Positions 42,312 to 51,771 of a stretch of DNA of 64,000 bases are shown here, piece after piece. The translations under genes and the position numbers were made by a program. The notes beneath the pieces were generated by a model. The model had not been told where the DNA came from. It worked only from the letters and a program-made list of their open reading frames with translations, and did not search any database. This stretch comes from Geodermatophilus dictyosporus (GTDB lineage: Bacteria; Actinomycetota; Actinomycetes; Mycobacteriales; Geodermatophilaceae): NCBI RefSeq assembly GCF_900115505.1, contig NZ_FOWQ01000010.1:1-64000 (forward strand). Reading direction: 5' to 3'. Each line of letters opens with the position of its first letter. Position 1 is the first letter of the stretch.

Positions 42312-43556
42312 TCAGCCGTCAACCATGTGAAGCACGCCGCGGCCGCGTTCCTTGGCGCCGTACATCGCGCGGTCCGCAAGCGAGAGCACCTCGTCCAGCG
42401 TCGTCCCGGGCGCGGCCATCGCGAGCCCGATGGAGGCCGACACCCGCACCGTCCGCCGTCCCACCTCGACCTCGTCCACCAGCACCGCGGCCAGCCCGTG
42501 CCCGATGGCCTCCGCCGTAGGAGCGTCCACCCCGGGCAGGACCGCCACGAACTCGTCCCCGCCCAGCCGGCCGACCACCGCCCCCGGCAGCTCCTTCTCC
42601 ACGTACCGGCGCATCCGCTCCGCGAGCCGGACGAGCAGCTGGTCCCCCACCGCGTGCCCGCCGCGGTCGTTGACCTCCTTGAACCGGTCGACGTCCACGA
42701 ACAGCACCGCTCCCCCGGCGGCCAGCGCCGCGCGGCCGGTGTCGAGCAGGTGGCTGCGGTTGGCCAGCCCGGTCAGCGGGTCCTGCCGGGCCGACCGCAG
42801 CAGCGCCTGCTTCCAGCCGTCGGCCTTGGTGGCCACTGCCGTCAGCCGGTCCACCGTCTCCTGCAGCCGCTGCTCCTGGTCGGCGTCCGCCTCATCGGCC
42901 AGGCCGGCCGTCGCCGAGGCCAGCAGGTCGAGCGTGTCCTCCAGCGGCCGCCCGGCCGCCACCGCCTCCAGCGTGCGCCCCTGCGCCGCCAGCAGCCCGG
43001 CGTCCCACCGGTGCCAGGCCACCTGCCGCCGCAGCGACAGCACGCTGCGCACCAGCCGGACCTGGATCTCCAGCACCGCCTGCTCCGCCGGCGTGAACTC
43101 CCGCGGCTCGTCGTCGAACACGCCCAGCGAGCCGAGCACGAAGCCGTCCTCGTCGATCAGCGGCACCCCGAGGTAGGAGCGGATCGCCCCGGCCACCACC
43201 GCCGGGTTGTCGCGGAACACCGGGTGCTCCGCCGCGTCGGCCACCTCCAGCGGCGCCCGCAGCGCCACCACGTACGCGCAGAACGACAGCTCGTCGGGCA
43301 CGTGCGAGTACGGCGCCCCCGCGCCCTTCTCGGCCGGGTAGCACTGCTCGTCCGGGCCGACCAGGTTGATCATCGCGATCGGCGCGTCCACCGTCCCGGC
43401 CATGTAGGCGACGACGGCGTCGAGGTCCTCGATCCCGGCGTGCCCCGGCACCCGGTAGCTGGCGATCGCGGCCAGCCGCGCCTCCTCGGCCACCGCCGGC
43501 CGCGGATTGGGCAGCTCGGTCACGGGCAGGCGGGGCGTCGGGATCAGGGCGCTCAC
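42312..43556 (-). CDS. GAF-GGDEF diguanylate cyclase
   Basis: 414 residues from GTG 43556. A GAF domain spans about 25-170 ([67 protein letters not shown]). After a helical linker comes a GGDEF domain with the intact active site [11 protein letters not shown] near residue 336 and DPLTGLANR at its start. The residues five before GGDEF do not form RxxD, so product inhibition at the I-site is not expected. It should make cyclic di-GMP in response to a GAF ligand. It ends next to the island edge. Confidence 0.9.
   Translation of the reverse strand: MSALIPTPRLPVTELPNPRPAVAEEARLAAIASYRVPGHAGIEDLDAVVAYMAGTVDAPIAMINLVGPDEQCYPAEKGAGAPYSHVPDELSFCAYVVALRAPLEVADAAEHPVFRDNPAVVAGAIRSYLGVPLIDEDGFVLGSLGVFDDEPREFTPAEQAVLEIQVRLVRSVLSLRRQVAWHRWDAGLLAAQGRTLEAVAAGRPLEDTLDLLASATAGLADEADADQEQRLQETVDRLTAVATKADGWKQALLRSARQDPLTGLANRSHLLDTGRAALAAGGAVLFVDVDRFKEVNDRGGHAVGDQLLVRLAERMRRYVEKELPGAVVGRLGGDEFVAVLPGVDAPTAEAIGHGLAAVLVDEVEVGRRTVRVSASIGLAMAAPGTTLDEVLSLADRAMYGAKERGRGVLHMVDG
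42357..42377. repeat. Near-exact repeat of 38762-38782 inside GGDEF gene
   Basis: TACATCGCGCGGTCCGC at 42361-42377 is identical to 38766-38782, and the flanking GCC extends the match to 20 of 21. In the gene it encodes ADRAMY on the minus strand. The two copies bracket 3.6 kb holding the PD-(D/E)XK pair and the hydrolase. An exact 17-mer can occur by chance in DNA this GC-rich. Confidence 0.45.
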
Positions 43557-43624
43557 GCGCGGCCACGCTAGCTGCCGAGCGTCACCAGCGGAACACGTTC
43601 CGGCACGGCACCGCGCCGGACCAC

Positions 43625-44878
43625 TCAGGCGGACGACCTCGGTGCGCCCATCCCCGGGTCGATCCGCACCGGTCCCGACGCCGACGGCTCGACGTCGAAG
43701 TCGAAGATCCCGGTCGGGATGTAGACGGTGGCGCAGGAGTTGGGGATGTCGACGACACCCGACAGCCGGCCCTCGATCGGCGCCGACCCCAGCAGCAGGT
43801 ACGCCTGCTCCGGGCTGTAGCCGAACTTGGTCAGGTAGTCGATCGCGTGCAGGCAGGCCCGCTGGTAGGAGAGGTCGGAGTCCAGGTAGCGCTGCTCGTC
43901 GTCCAGCGTCACCGAGGTGCCCGAAAAGGCCAGCCACCGGTCGTAGCGCGGCTCGACGTTGCCGGGCAGGAAGATCGCGTTCTCCGCCACCCCGTACGTC
44001 TCCATCCCGCCCTTGAGCAGGTCGACGTGCAGGTCGATGAAGCCGCCCATCTCGATCGCGCCGCAGAAGGTGATCTCGCCGTCGCCCTGGGAGAAGTGCA
44101 GGTCGCCCACCGACAGGTTCGCCCCCGGCACGAACACCGGGTAGAACACCCGGCTGCCGCGGGTGAAGTTCTTGATGTCCTGGTTGCCGCCGTTCTCCCG
44201 CGGCGGCGCGGTCCGCGCGGCCGCGGCGGCGACCCGGTCGAAGTCCGCGCCGGACAGCGACCCCAGGATCGCGTCGTCCGGCAGCGGCGGCAGGGCCAGC
44301 GGCGGGTTGCGGTCGGGGTCGGTGGCGATCAGCGCGCCCTCCCGCCGGTTCCAGCGCGCCAACAGGTCCGCCGACGGCGCGGTGCCCATCAGCCCGGGGT
44401 GGGTGATCCCGGTGTAGGACACCCCGGGCACGTGCCGCGACGTCGCCGTCTGCCCGCGGAAGTCCCAGATCGCCTTGTACGCATCGGGGAACTGGTCGGT
44501 GAGGAACCCGCCGCCATTGGTCCTGGAGAAGATGCCGGTGTAGCCCCAGCCCTGGCCGGCCAGCGGGCCGGAGTCCTCCTGCGGGATGGGGCCCAGGTCG
44601 AGGATGTCGACCAGCAGCAGGTCGCTGGGCTCGGCTCCCTCCACCGCGATCGGCCCGGACAGTGCGTGCACCCGGGACAGCGGCGCGTCGCGGACGTCGT
44701 CGGCCGAGTCGTCGTTGTGGATGGCGCCGTCGAACCACTCGCGGCAGTGCACCCGGAAGACGTCGCCCGGGCGCACCGTCACCGCCGGCGGGATGTCGGG
44801 GTGCCAGCGGTTGTGGCCGACCAGCTCCTGGTCGGTGAACGACCTGCTGGAGTCGAGGGGGAAGACGACCTCGGGCAC
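43625..44878 (-). CDS. Acetamidase/formamidase family protein
   Basis: 417 residues beginning [18 protein letters not shown]. Family hallmarks are seen: [79 protein letters not shown] and [22 protein letters not shown]. Such enzymes hydrolyse formamide or short aliphatic amides to ammonia and the acid. Length is typical (about 400-420). The FmdB-like zinc-ribbon gene directly upstream on the same strand is the usual partner. Confidence 0.92.
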   Translation of the reverse strand: MPEVVFPLDSSRSFTDQELVGHNRWHPDIPPAVTVRPGDVFRVHCREWFDGAIHNDDSADDVRDAPLSRVHALSGPIAVEGAEPSDLLLVDILDLGPIPQEDSGPLAGQGWGYTGIFSRTNGGGFLTDQFPDAYKAIWDFRGQTATSRHVPGVSYTGITHPGLMGTAPSADLLARWNRREGALIATDPDRNPPLALPPLPDDAILGSLSGADFDRVAAAAARTAPPRENGGNQDIKNFTRGSRVFYPVFVPGANLSVGDLHFSQGDGEITFCGAIEMGGFIDLHVDLLKGGMETYGVAENAIFLPGNVEPRYDRWLAFSGTSVTLDDEQRYLDSDLSYQRACLHAIDYLTKFGYSPEQAYLLLGSAPIEGRLSGVVDIPNSCATVYIPTGIFDFDVEPSASGPVRIDPGMGAPRSSA

Positions 44879-44893
44879 GGCGGACCTCCAGGA

Positions 44894-45172
44894 TCAGGGA
44901 CGGGGCAGGCGGGCGAGCGCCGGGTTCGTGGCCCGGGGCGGCGGACGACGGGACGGCGGGGCGGAGACCACCGCGGGCTCGTCGGCGGTCCGCACGGTGC
45001 GGTCGATCAGCGCCCGATTGCGGGCCGACCCCAACGACAGGCGCGGCGCGGTGAAGACCCGGGGCGCGGGCGCCGCGCAGTCGGGACAGGGCTCGGACTC
45101 GGCCGCGGTGCCGATCGGCCGGGCGACCTCCAGCAGGCCGTGCTCGGCGCACCGGTACTGGTAGACGGCCAC
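44894..45172 (-). CDS. FmdB-family zinc-ribbon protein
   Basis: 92 residues from GTG 45172, preceded by GGAAGGGG. The N-terminus YQYRCAEHG and [15 protein letters not shown] is the zinc ribbon of the FmdB putative regulatory family, commonly found beside fmdA. The C-terminus is basic and Pro/Arg-rich ([19 protein letters not shown]), which may contact nucleic acid. It ends 15 bp before the acetamidase start. Confidence 0.87.
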   Translation of the reverse strand: MAVYQYRCAEHGLLEVARPIGTAAESEPCPDCAAPAPRVFTAPRLSLGSARNRALIDRTVRTADEPAVVSAPPSRRPPPRATNPALARLPRP

Positions 45173-45377
45173 GCGGTCCCCTTCCGCTCCGACCCGGAGC
45201 CTCGGGGGACACGTGGCGCCGGGCCAAGCCCCGTGGCCCACGACCCGTCCCCCGACCTGCGCGTGCTCACCCGGTGGCACGGGCGGCTCACCCCACGGCG
45301 TCGGGGCCGTCCGCCTCTGTCGCCGCGGACGCCGCCGGCCCCACGCTCCGGACGCCACCGGATCTCAGGAGGGCGAC

Positions 45378-45818
45378 GTGACCGCTGCCACCCGGGCCCG
45401 ACCAGCCATCGCGGGCTTCCACCACTTCTCGATCACGGCCACGGACCTCGACGCAAGCGTCGCCTGGTACCAGCGAGTGCTCGGACTCGAGCCGCTCCCG
45501 ATGACGTTCCCCCACTACGGCGCGGAGGAGTCCGGGCACGCCGTCGTCCTCCTCGAACCTGCCCAGAGGTGGGCGATCGGGATCCACCGCCACGTCGCCA
45601 ACCCCGGCACGCCAGCCAGCGAGACGGTGACCGGCCTGGACCACTTCGCGCTGGCGGTGTCCTCACGCGAAGACCTCGACGCGTGGGCCTCCTGGCTCGA
45701 CGCGCAGGGCGTGGCGCACTCCGGCGTCACCGACACCACCGACCCCATGCCCTACTCGGTCCTCGTGTTCCGCGACCCGGACAACATCCAGCTGGAGCTG
45801 GTGCACCTGCCGGGCTGA
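45378..45818 (+). CDS. VOC (glyoxalase/bleomycin-resistance) superfamily protein
   Basis: 146 residues from GTG 45378, after AGGAGGG. Two beta-alpha-beta-beta-beta modules are seen: GFHHFSITATDLDASVAWYQRVLGLEPL and GLDHFALAVSSREDLDAWASWL, ending in FRDPDNIQLELV. His and Glu at the expected places can bind a metal. It may be a dioxygenase, isomerase or resistance protein; the substrate is not evident. Ten bases later begins a lipoprotein gene. Confidence 0.88.
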   Translation: MTAATRARPAIAGFHHFSITATDLDASVAWYQRVLGLEPLPMTFPHYGAEESGHAVVLLEPAQRWAIGIHRHVANPGTPASETVTGLDHFALAVSSREDLDAWASWLDAQGVAHSGVTDTTDPMPYSVLVFRDPDNIQLELVHLPG

Positions 45819-45827
45819 GCCACGGGG

Positions 45828-46805
45828 GTGTCGCGCGCCGCCGCGACCGCACTGGTCGTCCTGCTCGCGGCCGCCTGCACCGCCGGACCCAACCCGCCGG
45901 GCGCCCGGGCGACCATCGAGACCGTCGACCTCGACAATGCACTCGGCACGGACGTCACCGTCCTCGACCTCGTCCCCACCCCCGGCGGCCCGCCCGTGGC
46001 CCTGGTCAGCGGCGCCGGCCGCAGCTGGCTCGTCGCCCCGGCGACCGGCGTGGTCCGCGAGATCCCCGCCGCAGAGCCGGGCAGCCGGCTGGTCATCACC
46101 CACGACGACACGCCGCTCGTCGTCGGCACCGCGCTGACGCGGGTCGGCGGCGAGGTCCTCCCGCTGCCGCTGGGCGGACCCCCGACCGCCGCCCTCATCG
46201 GCGACACCCTCTACGTGGCCAGGGACACCCGGCTGGCCGCCGTCGACGCCGGCACCGGGGAGGTCCGGGCCACCGCCACCGCGCCCGCTCCGGTCACCCA
46301 CCTCGCCGAGGCACCGGACGGCGGCCTCGCCGTGCTCGTCGACCACCCCAACGGGGTCGTCCTGCTGTGGCTCACCCCCGACCTCCGCCCGGACGGCGAT
46401 CCGGTCGCCGTCGTCCCCGAGCAGGTCAGCACGCCCACCGACCTGGAGGTCACCGCCGACGGCACGGTCGTCGTCACCGCCTACGTCGGCCGGGCGCTGG
46501 ACGCCGGGCGGCTGGTCACGGTCGTCGACGGCGCGGTGCCCACCGCGGTCGACTTGGCAGGCACCGACGACACTGCCCTCGACGTCGCCGTCGACGGCCG
46601 GTCCGCCTACGTCGTGCTGTCCGCCGCCTACCACCCGGCCGAGCTGACGGCGGTCGACCTGGTCACCGGCGAGGTCACCGGGGTCGCCGGGCTGTGCGGC
46701 GGTGCCGGCGCCTTCGGGGCCGTCGCCGCGGACGGTGACACCCTCACCGTCGTCGGCTCCTGCACCGGCGCCGACCCGCACACCACCGCCTTCCTCGTCG
46801 GCTGA
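45828..46805 (+). CDS. Lipoprotein with beta-propeller-like repeats (paralogue A)
   Basis: 325 residues from GTG. The signal ends in LLAAAC, a lipobox. The mature part has repeating segments of about 40 residues with VAVDAGTGEV-like turns (RLAAVDAGTGEVRA, LTAVDLVTGEV), typical of propeller or YVTN-type surface proteins. The end CGGAGAFGAVAADGDTLTVVGSC also ends its paralogue at 52640. Two Cys near the C-terminus may form a disulfide. Role unknown; extracellular binding is likely. Confidence 0.8.
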   Translation: MSRAAATALVVLLAAACTAGPNPPGARATIETVDLDNALGTDVTVLDLVPTPGGPPVALVSGAGRSWLVAPATGVVREIPAAEPGSRLVITHDDTPLVVGTALTRVGGEVLPLPLGGPPTAALIGDTLYVARDTRLAAVDAGTGEVRATATAPAPVTHLAEAPDGGLAVLVDHPNGVVLLWLTPDLRPDGDPVAVVPEQVSTPTDLEVTADGTVVVTAYVGRALDAGRLVTVVDGAVPTAVDLAGTDDTALDVAVDGRSAYVVLSAAYHPAELTAVDLVTGEVTGVAGLCGGAGAFGAVAADGDTLTVVGSCTGADPHTTAFLVG

Positions 46806-46880
46806 CCGGGCCGTCCGCCCCTGGCCCGCCGCCCTCGCCGGCGGGACGCTCCGGACCCACCGGAGAGGGAGGTCGGCACC

Positions 46881-48425
46881 GTGTACGTCACCCAGGGTCT
46901 GCACCGACACGTCCAGCAGCGCCCGCACGACATCGCCACCGTCTGCGCCGGCCGCACCCGCACCCACGCCGAGTCGGTCGACCGGATCGCCCGCCTGGCG
47001 GCCGCGCTGCAGGAGCTCGGCATCCGGGACGGCGAGCGCGCGGCGATCCTGTCGCTGAACTCCGACCGCTACTCCGAGTTCCTCGGGGCGACGCTGTGGG
47101 CCGGCGGCGTCCTCGTCCCGGTCAACATCCGCTGGAGCGTCCCCGAGATCGCCGACTCCCTCGCCGAGGTCGACGCCCGCGTCCTCGTCGTCGACGACGT
47201 CTTCGCGGCGTGCGTCGACGGCATCCGGGCGGCGCACGCCGGGCTGCGGCACGTCGTCCACGCGGGCGACGGCCCGACCCCCGACGGCACGCTCGCCTTC
47301 GAGGAGCTGATCGGGACGCACGACCCCGTCGAGGACGCCCGCCGCGGCGGCGCCGACCTGGCCGGCGTCTTCTACACCGGCGGTACCACCGGCCGGTCCA
47401 AGGGCGTCATGCTCAGCCACGACAACCTGCTGACGTCGTCCATGGGCGGGCTGTCCTCCGTCCACTTCCCGCCCGGCCTGGTCGGCCTGCACTCCGCGCC
47501 GATGTTCCACCTCGCCGCGTTCTCCAACTGGGTCGGCGCCACCGTCGTCGGCGGCACGCAGGTGATGATCCCGGTGTTCGACCCGGTCGCCGTGCTGACC
47601 GCCGTCCAGGAGCACGGCGTCACCGACGTGCTGCTGGTGCCCACGATGGTCCAGCTGGTGGTCGACCACCCGCGGGTCGACGAGTTCGACCTGACCAGTG
47701 TGCGCCTGGTCCTCTACGGCGCCTCCCCGATGTCCGACGCCCTGCTCGGCCGGGCGATGAAGGCCTTCCCCAACGCCCGCTTCATGCAGGCCTACGGCAT
47801 GACCGAGCTCGCCCCGGCGGCCACCGTGCTCACCCCCGAGGACCACGAGGACCCGCGGCACCGGCGCTCCGTCGGGCGCGCCGCCCCGCACACCGAGGTG
47901 CGCGTCGTCGGCCCGGACGACGCCGAGCTGCCCCGTCGCGAGGTCGGCGAGGTCGTCGTCCGCGGCGGCAACGTGATGCTCGGCTACTGGGACCGGCCGC
48001 AGGAGACCGCCGAGGCGCTGCGCGGCGGGTGGATGCACACCGGCGACGCCGGGTGGATGGACGACGACGGCTACCTCTACCTCACCGACCGCCTCAAGGA
48101 CATGATCATCTCCGGCGGGGAGAACGTGTACTCGGTCGAGGTGGAGAACGTCCTCGCTCAGCACCCGGCGGTGGCCACCTGCGCGGTCATCGGCGTCCCC
48201 GACGAGACGTGGGGCGAGCGGGTGCACGCCGTCGTCGTCCCGGCGGCCGGCGCCACCGTCACCCTCGAGGAGCTGCGGGACTTCTGCGCCGACCGGCTCG
48301 CCGGCTACAAGACGCCGCGGTCGATGGACGTCGTCGACGCGCTGCCGCTCTCCCCCGTGGGCAAGGTGCTCAAGCGGACGCTGCGCGAGCCCTACTGGGC
48401 CGGGCAGGACCGTGGCGTCCACTGA
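46881..48425 (+). CDS. AMP-binding acyl-CoA synthetase (long-chain-type)
   Basis: 514 residues from GTG with GGGAGG upstream. The ANL-superfamily motifs are complete: YTGGTTGRSKGVMLSH (P-loop), YGMTE, GGWMHTGDAGWMDDDGYLYLTDR, the hinge KDMIISGGENVYSVEVE, and the C-terminal Lys in SPVGKVLKRTLR. It activates a fatty or aromatic acid with ATP and CoA; chain length cannot be read. The ABC1 kinase gene starts 14 bases before its stop, so the two are coupled. Confidence 0.92.
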   Translation: MYVTQGLHRHVQQRPHDIATVCAGRTRTHAESVDRIARLAAALQELGIRDGERAAILSLNSDRYSEFLGATLWAGGVLVPVNIRWSVPEIADSLAEVDARVLVVDDVFAACVDGIRAAHAGLRHVVHAGDGPTPDGTLAFEELIGTHDPVEDARRGGADLAGVFYTGGTTGRSKGVMLSHDNLLTSSMGGLSSVHFPPGLVGLHSAPMFHLAAFSNWVGATVVGGTQVMIPVFDPVAVLTAVQEHGVTDVLLVPTMVQLVVDHPRVDEFDLTSVRLVLYGASPMSDALLGRAMKAFPNARFMQAYGMTELAPAATVLTPEDHEDPRHRRSVGRAAPHTEVRVVGPDDAELPRREVGEVVVRGGNVMLGYWDRPQETAEALRGGWMHTGDAGWMDDDGYLYLTDRLKDMIISGGENVYSVEVENVLAQHPAVATCAVIGVPDETWGERVHAVVVPAAGATVTLEELRDFCADRLAGYKTPRSMDVVDALPLSPVGKVLKRTLREPYWAGQDRGVH

Positions 48426-49758
48426 CGGGGACGGCCGGCCGACCAGCAGCCGGCTCGCCCGCACCGCCCGGCTCGCCGCGCTGCCCGCGGCCTACGCCGG
48501 GCGCACCGCCCTCGGCCTCGGCAAGCGGATCGGCGGCCGCCCCGCCGAGGTGGTCGCCGCGCAGGTGCAGCAGCGGACCGCCGAGCAGCTGTTCGCCACC
48601 CTCGGCCAGCTCAAGGGCGGCGCGATGAAGGTCGGCCAGGCGATGTCGGCGATGGAGGCCGCGCTGCCCGAGCAGCTGGTCGGCCCCTACCGCGAGGCGC
48701 TCGTCCGGCTGCAGGACGCCGCCCCCGCCATGCCGGCGCCGATGGTGCACGAGCAGCTCACCCGGTCCCTCGGCGAGAGCTGGCGGGAGTGGTTCCGCGC
48801 CTTCGACGACCGGCCGGTGGCGGCGGCCAGCGTCGGGCAGGTGCACCGCGCCACCTGGTCCGACGGCAGCCCTGTGGCGGTGAAGGTCCAGTACCCGGGT
48901 GCCGGCGACGCACTGGTCGCCGACCTGAACGTGCTGCAGCGGGCGGCGCCGCTCATGCAGGCGGCCATGCCCGGCCTCGACGCCCGGCAGCTGATCGCCG
49001 AGCTGCGCGACCGGCTCGTCGAGGAGGTCGACTACGTCGCGGAGGCCGACGCGCAGACCGCCTTCGCCGACGCCTACCGCGACGACCCCGACGTCTACGT
49101 CCCCGAGGTGCTCGCCGGCGAGGACCGCGTGCTGGTGAGCCGGTGGGTCGACGGGACGCCGCTGTCGCGGGTCATCGCCGACGGCGCCCCGGGCGACCGG
49201 GACCGCGCCGGCCTGCTGCTCGTGCGCCTGTTCTGCTCCGCTCCCGAGCGCGCGCGGCGGCTGCACGGCGACCCGCACCCCGGCAACTTCCGGCTGCTCC
49301 CCGACGGCCGGCTCGCCGTCCTCGACTTCGGCGCCACCGAGGCCCTGCCCGACGGCTGGCCGGCCCGGCTCGGGCCCCTCCTGGCCGCCGGCCGGGACGG
49401 CGACGCCGCGGCTCTGCACCGCATCGCCGCCTCCGCGCAGCTGCTGCGCCCCGAGGAGGTCACCCCACGAGCCCTCATGGACCTGCTCGCCCCCTACCTG
49501 CAGCCGCTGCGCAGCCCCACGTACCGGTTCACCCGCGCCTGGGTGCAGGAGCAGACCCGGGTCACGTCCGACCCGTTCAGCGCCGCCTCCCGCACCCAGC
49601 GCCGGCTGGCCATCCCGCCACGCCACCTGCTGCTGCAGCGCGTGGCCGTGGGCCTGGTCGGCGTCCTCTGCTCGCTGGGCGCCACGGTGCCCGTCGACGG
49701 CGAGGTCCGCCGTTGGCTGCCCGGCTACGCGGACGCGACCCCCGCCGCGAGGAGCTGA
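48412..49758 (+). CDS. ABC1/AarF-family (UbiB-like) atypical kinase
   Basis: 448 residues starting at GTG 48412 inside the end of the synthetase gene. The family-specific KGGAMKVGQAMS (KxGQ-type) motif, the A-rich loop VAAASVGQVHRATW, the Lys in VAVKVQYPG, HGDPHPGNF and LDFGATE are all seen. UbiB relatives are membrane-linked ATPases/kinases that assist isoprenoid-quinone or lipid metabolism. The substrate is not known. The next gene follows after 3 bp. Confidence 0.92.
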   Translation: MASTDGDGRPTSSRLARTARLAALPAAYAGRTALGLGKRIGGRPAEVVAAQVQQRTAEQLFATLGQLKGGAMKVGQAMSAMEAALPEQLVGPYREALVRLQDAAPAMPAPMVHEQLTRSLGESWREWFRAFDDRPVAAASVGQVHRATWSDGSPVAVKVQYPGAGDALVADLNVLQRAAPLMQAAMPGLDARQLIAELRDRLVEEVDYVAEADAQTAFADAYRDDPDVYVPEVLAGEDRVLVSRWVDGTPLSRVIADGAPGDRDRAGLLLVRLFCSAPERARRLHGDPHPGNFRLLPDGRLAVLDFGATEALPDGWPARLGPLLAAGRDGDAAALHRIAASAQLLRPEEVTPRALMDLLAPYLQPLRSPTYRFTRAWVQEQTRVTSDPFSAASRTQRRLAIPPRHLLLQRVAVGLVGVLCSLGATVPVDGEVRRWLPGYADATPAARS

Positions 49759-49761
49759 GCC

Positions 49762-50733
49762 GTGCGGACTCCGTTCACTGCACTGGTCGGCTGCCGGGTC
49801 CCGATCCAGCAGGCCCCGATGGGGACCGTCTCCTCCCCCGACCTCGCGGTCGCGGTCGCCGAGGCCGGCGGCGTCGGCACCCTCACTGCCCTCGGCCTGC
49901 CGCCCGCGGTGCTGCTGCGACGGCTCGACGAGGTGCGCGGGCGCACCTCCGGCGCGCTGTCGGCCAACGTCGTCACCCCGGACGTCGACGACGACCTGCT
50001 CACCGCCGTCGCCGAGCGGGTGCGACTGGTCGACTTCTTCTGGTTCGACCCCGCGCCCCGGTTGGTGGAGCTCGCGCACCGGTCGGGGGCGCTGGTCGGC
50101 TGGCAGGTCGGGTCGGCGGCGGAGGCGCGCGCCGCGGTGGACGCCGGCTGTGACGTCGTCACGGTTCAGGGCGTCGAGGCCGGCGGCCACGTCCGCGGCG
50201 CCACTCCCCTGCTCCCCCTGCTGCGGGAGGTGCTCGGCGCGGTCGACGTCCCCGTCCTCGCCGCCGGGGGCATCAGCGACGGGCGGTCGTTCGCCGGGGT
50301 GCTGGCGGCCGGCGCGGCCGGTGCCCGGATCGGCACCCGCTTCCTCGCCACGACCGAGTCCGGCGCCCACCCCGCGTACAAGCAGGCCGTCGTCGACGCC
50401 ACGGGCGACTGCACCGTCATCACCGGCGCGTTCGCCGTCGACTGCCCCCTGTGCGCCAGCAGCCCGCGGGCCCGGGTGCTGCGCGCCGCGGTGGAGCGGC
50501 TCGCCGAGCTCGACGACGACGTCGCTGCCACGATCGGCCGCAACCGGGTCCCCGTGCCGCGCGCGTCCGGCATGCCGCCCGTGGCCGGCGCCGAGGGCCG
50601 GCTCGACGCGATGGCCATGTACGCGGGCGCCGCCGTCGGCTCGGTGACCGACATCCGGCCCGCCGCCGAGGTGGTCGCCGAGCTGGTCGCCGCGGCCGAG
50701 CAGCGCTGGCCCGTGCCCGGTCCCACCGGCTAG
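49762..50733 (+). CDS. Nitronate monooxygenase / NAD(P)H-dependent flavin oxidoreductase
   Basis: 323 residues from GTG. A TIM barrel for FMN: PIQQAPMGTVSSPDLAVAVAEAGGVGTL at the N-terminus, VTVQGVEAGGHVRG, LAAGGISDGRSFAGVLAAGAAGARIGTRFLAT. The HVRG/GTRFL motifs are those of nitronate monooxygenases and FabK-like enoyl reductases. It may oxidise alkyl nitronates or reduce a quinone. It ends the synthetase operon and overlaps the convergent DUF2332 gene by 4 bp. Confidence 0.9.
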   Translation: MRTPFTALVGCRVPIQQAPMGTVSSPDLAVAVAEAGGVGTLTALGLPPAVLLRRLDEVRGRTSGALSANVVTPDVDDDLLTAVAERVRLVDFFWFDPAPRLVELAHRSGALVGWQVGSAAEARAAVDAGCDVVTVQGVEAGGHVRGATPLLPLLREVLGAVDVPVLAAGGISDGRSFAGVLAAGAAGARIGTRFLATTESGAHPAYKQAVVDATGDCTVITGAFAVDCPLCASSPRARVLRAAVERLAELDDDVAATIGRNRVPVPRASGMPPVAGAEGRLDAMAMYAGAAVGSVTDIRPAAEVVAELVAAAEQRWPVPGPTG

Positions 50734-51767
50734 GAGTCCGCGAGCCAGGACAGCAGCCGTCCCCGCGACCAGCAGCGGCCCACGGCCTCGGCGTGCAGCA
50801 CCGACCCGCCGAGCACCGCCACGCCGATCGTGCTGTGGCCGGAGGCCCGGCGGTCGCCCAGCGTCGGGACCGCCGGTGCCACGCCGACCCCCTCAACCGA
50901 CACCCACGCCACCGCCCGACCGGCCGCCGCCTCGTCCAGCCGGTGCAGGAAGCGCAGCCGGCTCTCCAGCGGGTACCGCGACAGCGCCCACGTCGTGGTG
51001 ACGACGGGCAGCGCGCCGTCGGGCACCCGGCCGACGGCGTCGGGCAGCACCTCGACGGCGTCCCCGCGCACCAGCTGCGGAGGGTCGGCCCTCATCAGCG
51101 CGAGCTCCGCCTCGAGCCGCGCGGCCCGCTCCGCCTGGTCCGGCGCCACGCAGGCGCGCAGCCACCGGGCGTCGTCCGCGTCGGTCACGTCGACCGGGTC
51201 GGGGTCGACGGCGACCCGCGCGACGACCTCGGGCACCGCCGTCGCCGGCACGGGCCGGTTCCCCACCACCGACGCCGACAGCTGCACCGGCGACGACGGG
51301 TCGCCCAGCACCTGCCCGGTGCTGTACGTGATGCCGAGGCGGTCCAGGTGGTGGTCGAGCCCGACGGAACCGACGTCGACCAGCCCGACCGCGTCCGCGC
51401 CCGCCCGCCGCGCCGCCTCGACGACGGCCGGGTACAGCACGGCGCAGCGGGCGGTCTCGACGGTCCGCACCGGACGTCGCGCGGCGACCGCGTCGGGCGT
51501 CCGCAGCAGCGTGTCGACCGCCGCAACGGCGGCGGCCTCGCCGTCCCCGGCCGCGTAGGCCGCGGCGAGCGCCGGAGCACGTCCGGCCAGGACCAGGTCG
51601 TGCAGCGCGGCGAGGACTCCCGCGGGCTGCCGTGCCCGCGCCGTCTCCAGCGCCCGCAGGGCCTCGGCCGACCCGCTCAGCGCGACGGTGACCCGCGCGG
51701 ACAGCGGCGACGTCCCCTCGGCCTCGGCGAAGCGCCGGTACACCTCGGCGAGGTCGCGGGCGGGCAT
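50730..51767 (-). CDS. DUF2332 family protein, methyltransferase-like
   Basis: 345 residues. The N-terminus MPARDLAEVYRRFAEAEGTSPLS and later GADAVGLVDVGSVGLDHHLDRLGITYSTGQVLGDPSSPVQL, plus the RLRFLHRLDEAAAGRAVAWVSVEGVG segment, follow DUF2332. The VGLVDVGSVGL stretch resembles a SAM-binding loop, though the family reaction is not established. It lies 4 bp downstream of the enoyl-CoA hydratase gene on the same strand, so the two are likely cotranscribed. Confidence 0.85.
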   Translation of the reverse strand: MPARDLAEVYRRFAEAEGTSPLSARVTVALSGSAEALRALETARARQPAGVLAALHDLVLAGRAPALAAAYAAGDGEAAAVAAVDTLLRTPDAVAARRPVRTVETARCAVLYPAVVEAARRAGADAVGLVDVGSVGLDHHLDRLGITYSTGQVLGDPSSPVQLSASVVGNRPVPATAVPEVVARVAVDPDPVDVTDADDARWLRACVAPDQAERAARLEAELALMRADPPQLVRGDAVEVLPDAVGRVPDGALPVVTTTWALSRYPLESRLRFLHRLDEAAAGRAVAWVSVEGVGVAPAVPTLGDRRASGHSTIGVAVLGGSVLHAEAVGRCWSRGRLLSWLADS

Positions 51768-51771
51768 GCGC

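Noticed and set aside
45663-48464. 933-residue minus-strand open frame over the lipoprotein and synthetase genes
   Set aside because: Composition is Asp/Gly/Val/His-rich shadow of the plus-strand genes, which have clear motifs, ribosome-binding sites and signals.
48370-50370. Long minus-strand frame over ABC1 kinase and nitronate monooxygenase
   Set aside because: Antisense shadow of two well-supported genes.
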